Assembly (NCBI RefSeq): GCF_001949145.1
Contig: NW_019091385.1
Coordinates: forward strand, 3,078,059-3,142,058
Reading direction: 5' to 3'
Length of the DNA stretch: 64,000 bases
Source: Acanthaster planci
Lineage: Eukaryota; Echinodermata; Asteroidea; Valvatida; Acanthasteridae
In this document: positions 62,801 through 64,000 of the stretch, piece after piece
Numbering within the stretch: position 1 is the first letter of the stretch
Layout of the letters: the number at the start of each line of letters is the position of its first letter
Program-made: the position numbers and the translations under genes
Notes under the pieces: generated by a model
What the model was told of the DNA's origin: nothing
Seen by the model: only the letters and a program-made list of their open reading frames with translations
Database searches by the model: none

Positions 62801-64000
62801 GTCCGTTGTGTACTGCAATTTTGACGATGTTTTTAATGATGCAAATTGTTGAGATATCTTCCATAATAAACAGTTATAAGACTCTAGGCAAAAATAGAGT
62901 GCACTAAAACGCATCTGACATAATACCGTTCTTCACAATGTCGACACTGACCATACCCTTCAACAGTAATTGTTGGAGGATCTCTGTGTAAGTCGACTTT
63001 AAGAGGACATCAAGACTGAGCAACGGCAAGGCCAGTCACAACGGAACTTCACTTTTGAACGCTCAATTTTCGACGGTTCCTTCCTCCCACGTCAGACTTG
63101 TCGGTGCCCCCGGGGCTTCCGGATGGTGATGCTCGTTGTCCGCGCTTATTTCTTGAAGATTCTAAGGATTGCAGTTTATACGACGTGTTGAGAGCAGTAC
63201 TTGGCTGCCGGAGTAGCTGGGCTCGTAAGCTAACCTGCCTTTACGACGTCTAAATTGGATTCACAAGTGTAAGGCTGTAAAGAGTCCTGTAAAACGTTCG
63301 GCTGTTAACAGTTCAACGAAGGTCCTTAAACGGTGCTTAATGTTATCTCCATCGTTTCAACTGACCATATGCGGTACGCAGAATTGCTTGACCTGCTTTC
63401 CGTTTTCGTGTGTAGTTGAGAGCTATGCCCGTGCTCTAAACAGCGAAAGAAGTGGTAAAGTTCAACTGGCACGTAACGTTTTCTTATCATTTGTGTAAGA
63501 GTTAATGATATTTTATTTTTAGAAACTCTTGAAGCTTGTAAATGTAAGCAGACCTCTGATCTGTAACCTTCTGATATCACTCTGGCTTTTGGTCAAAGTA
63601 AACACTTGTTTTGGGAAAATACATACAGAACTGCAGTTCTGGCAGCAGGGCGTGTGCCAATTTTACGCAGAGGATCTTGTGAAATTGAGACGTGAACTCG
63701 CTGATGCCCCACATCAACCATTACCAGATTCGTTCATCTTCCCGCCCTGCTGTGGTCACGTGACTGCCAAGCTCACGGCTGTTTTTATTTGGTTGATACT
63801 GCGGAAGAAAAATATGTATTCAGCGGAATTCGGCCGCCTTGATTAGGGCTTCGGAGTTCAACGCCGTCGCTGGAGTTTCGGACAGAGAGGCGCCAGACGA
63901 CTCGGGCAGCCTGCGGACACGAGGGGTTTAAGCCACTCATAATGAGGTGCGGACACGACAGGCCGGCAGATATGGGGGGAAGGAGAGGGGGTGTAATGGA

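Larger units (their letters stand above)
48737..64000. other. No defensible exon; upstream part of the GABA-B receptor-like locus
   Basis: The receptor exon at 48599-48736 needs at least one more 5' exon with the signal peptide and first part of lobe 1, but I could not find one on the minus strand. Open frames such as 51447-51908 (+), 51572-51976 (-), 61636-62079 (-) and 63529-63846 (+) show no family motif or splice context. A GC-rich patch near 60040-60110 and the far right end could be promoter-like. Three foldback elements and two small tandem repeats are listed separately. Confidence 0.5.

Noticed and set aside
63529-63846. 105-codon plus-strand frame near the right edge
   Set aside because: It starts with a hydrophobic stretch but has no family match I can name and no splicing context; left unannotated.
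1-64000. CRISPR arrays, bacterial operons, tRNA or rRNA genes
   Set aside because: None seen; the sequence is intron-bearing animal DNA and no clover-leaf or rRNA core was recognised.

Overview
This window looks like nuclear DNA of an animal, most likely a marine invertebrate. Coding sequence is broken into exons of 60-270 bp with GT-AG introns, intergenic DNA is AT-rich, and short foldback DNA transposons are common. Both recognisable gene families (SLC13 sodium/dicarboxylate cotransporters and class C GABA-B receptors) are animal genes. An echinoderm-like deuterostome is a guess from general texture, such as repeated TAGGCCTA-type palindromes near 49190-49210; it is not proven.

Layout. 1-7633 has no convincing gene but holds several foldback elements (4559-4963, 6570-6812), a 22-bp tandem array and dispersed repeat copies. 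7634-15964 (+) and 19555-29011 (+) are two tandem paralogues of one SLC13 gene. Each has 13 visible coding exons with matching splice phases; all but three exon pairs are identical in length. Both reading frames join without a break (about 614 and 620 codons). Copy 2 has intact family motifs. Copy 1 has lost the serine of the first SNT motif and several other conserved residues, and it uses a GC donor in one intron. Intron 2 of both copies contains an antisense block that reads like old coding sequence with a shared stop. In copy 2 that intron also carries a 1175-bp hAT-type element with a perfect 8-bp target duplication.

30991-48736 (-) is a GABA-B receptor subunit 2-like gene, convergent with SLC13 copy 2 (about 2 kb between stop codons). 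It covers most of the Venus-flytrap ligand domain, all seven membrane helices and a long C-terminal tail with a coiled coil. Its first exon(s), with the signal peptide and start of lobe 1, were not found. 48737-64000 contains no exon I can defend. It may be 5' intron or upstream DNA of the receptor, with three foldback elements and small tandem repeats.

The two gene families show no functional link beyond adjacency. The transporters should sit in the plasma membrane and move di- or tricarboxylates with sodium. The receptor should signal through G proteins, probably as part of a heterodimer. The most interesting points are the asymmetric evolution of the SLC13 pair, its patchwork of near-identical and diverged segments, the antisense relic in both intron 2 copies, and the hAT insertion.
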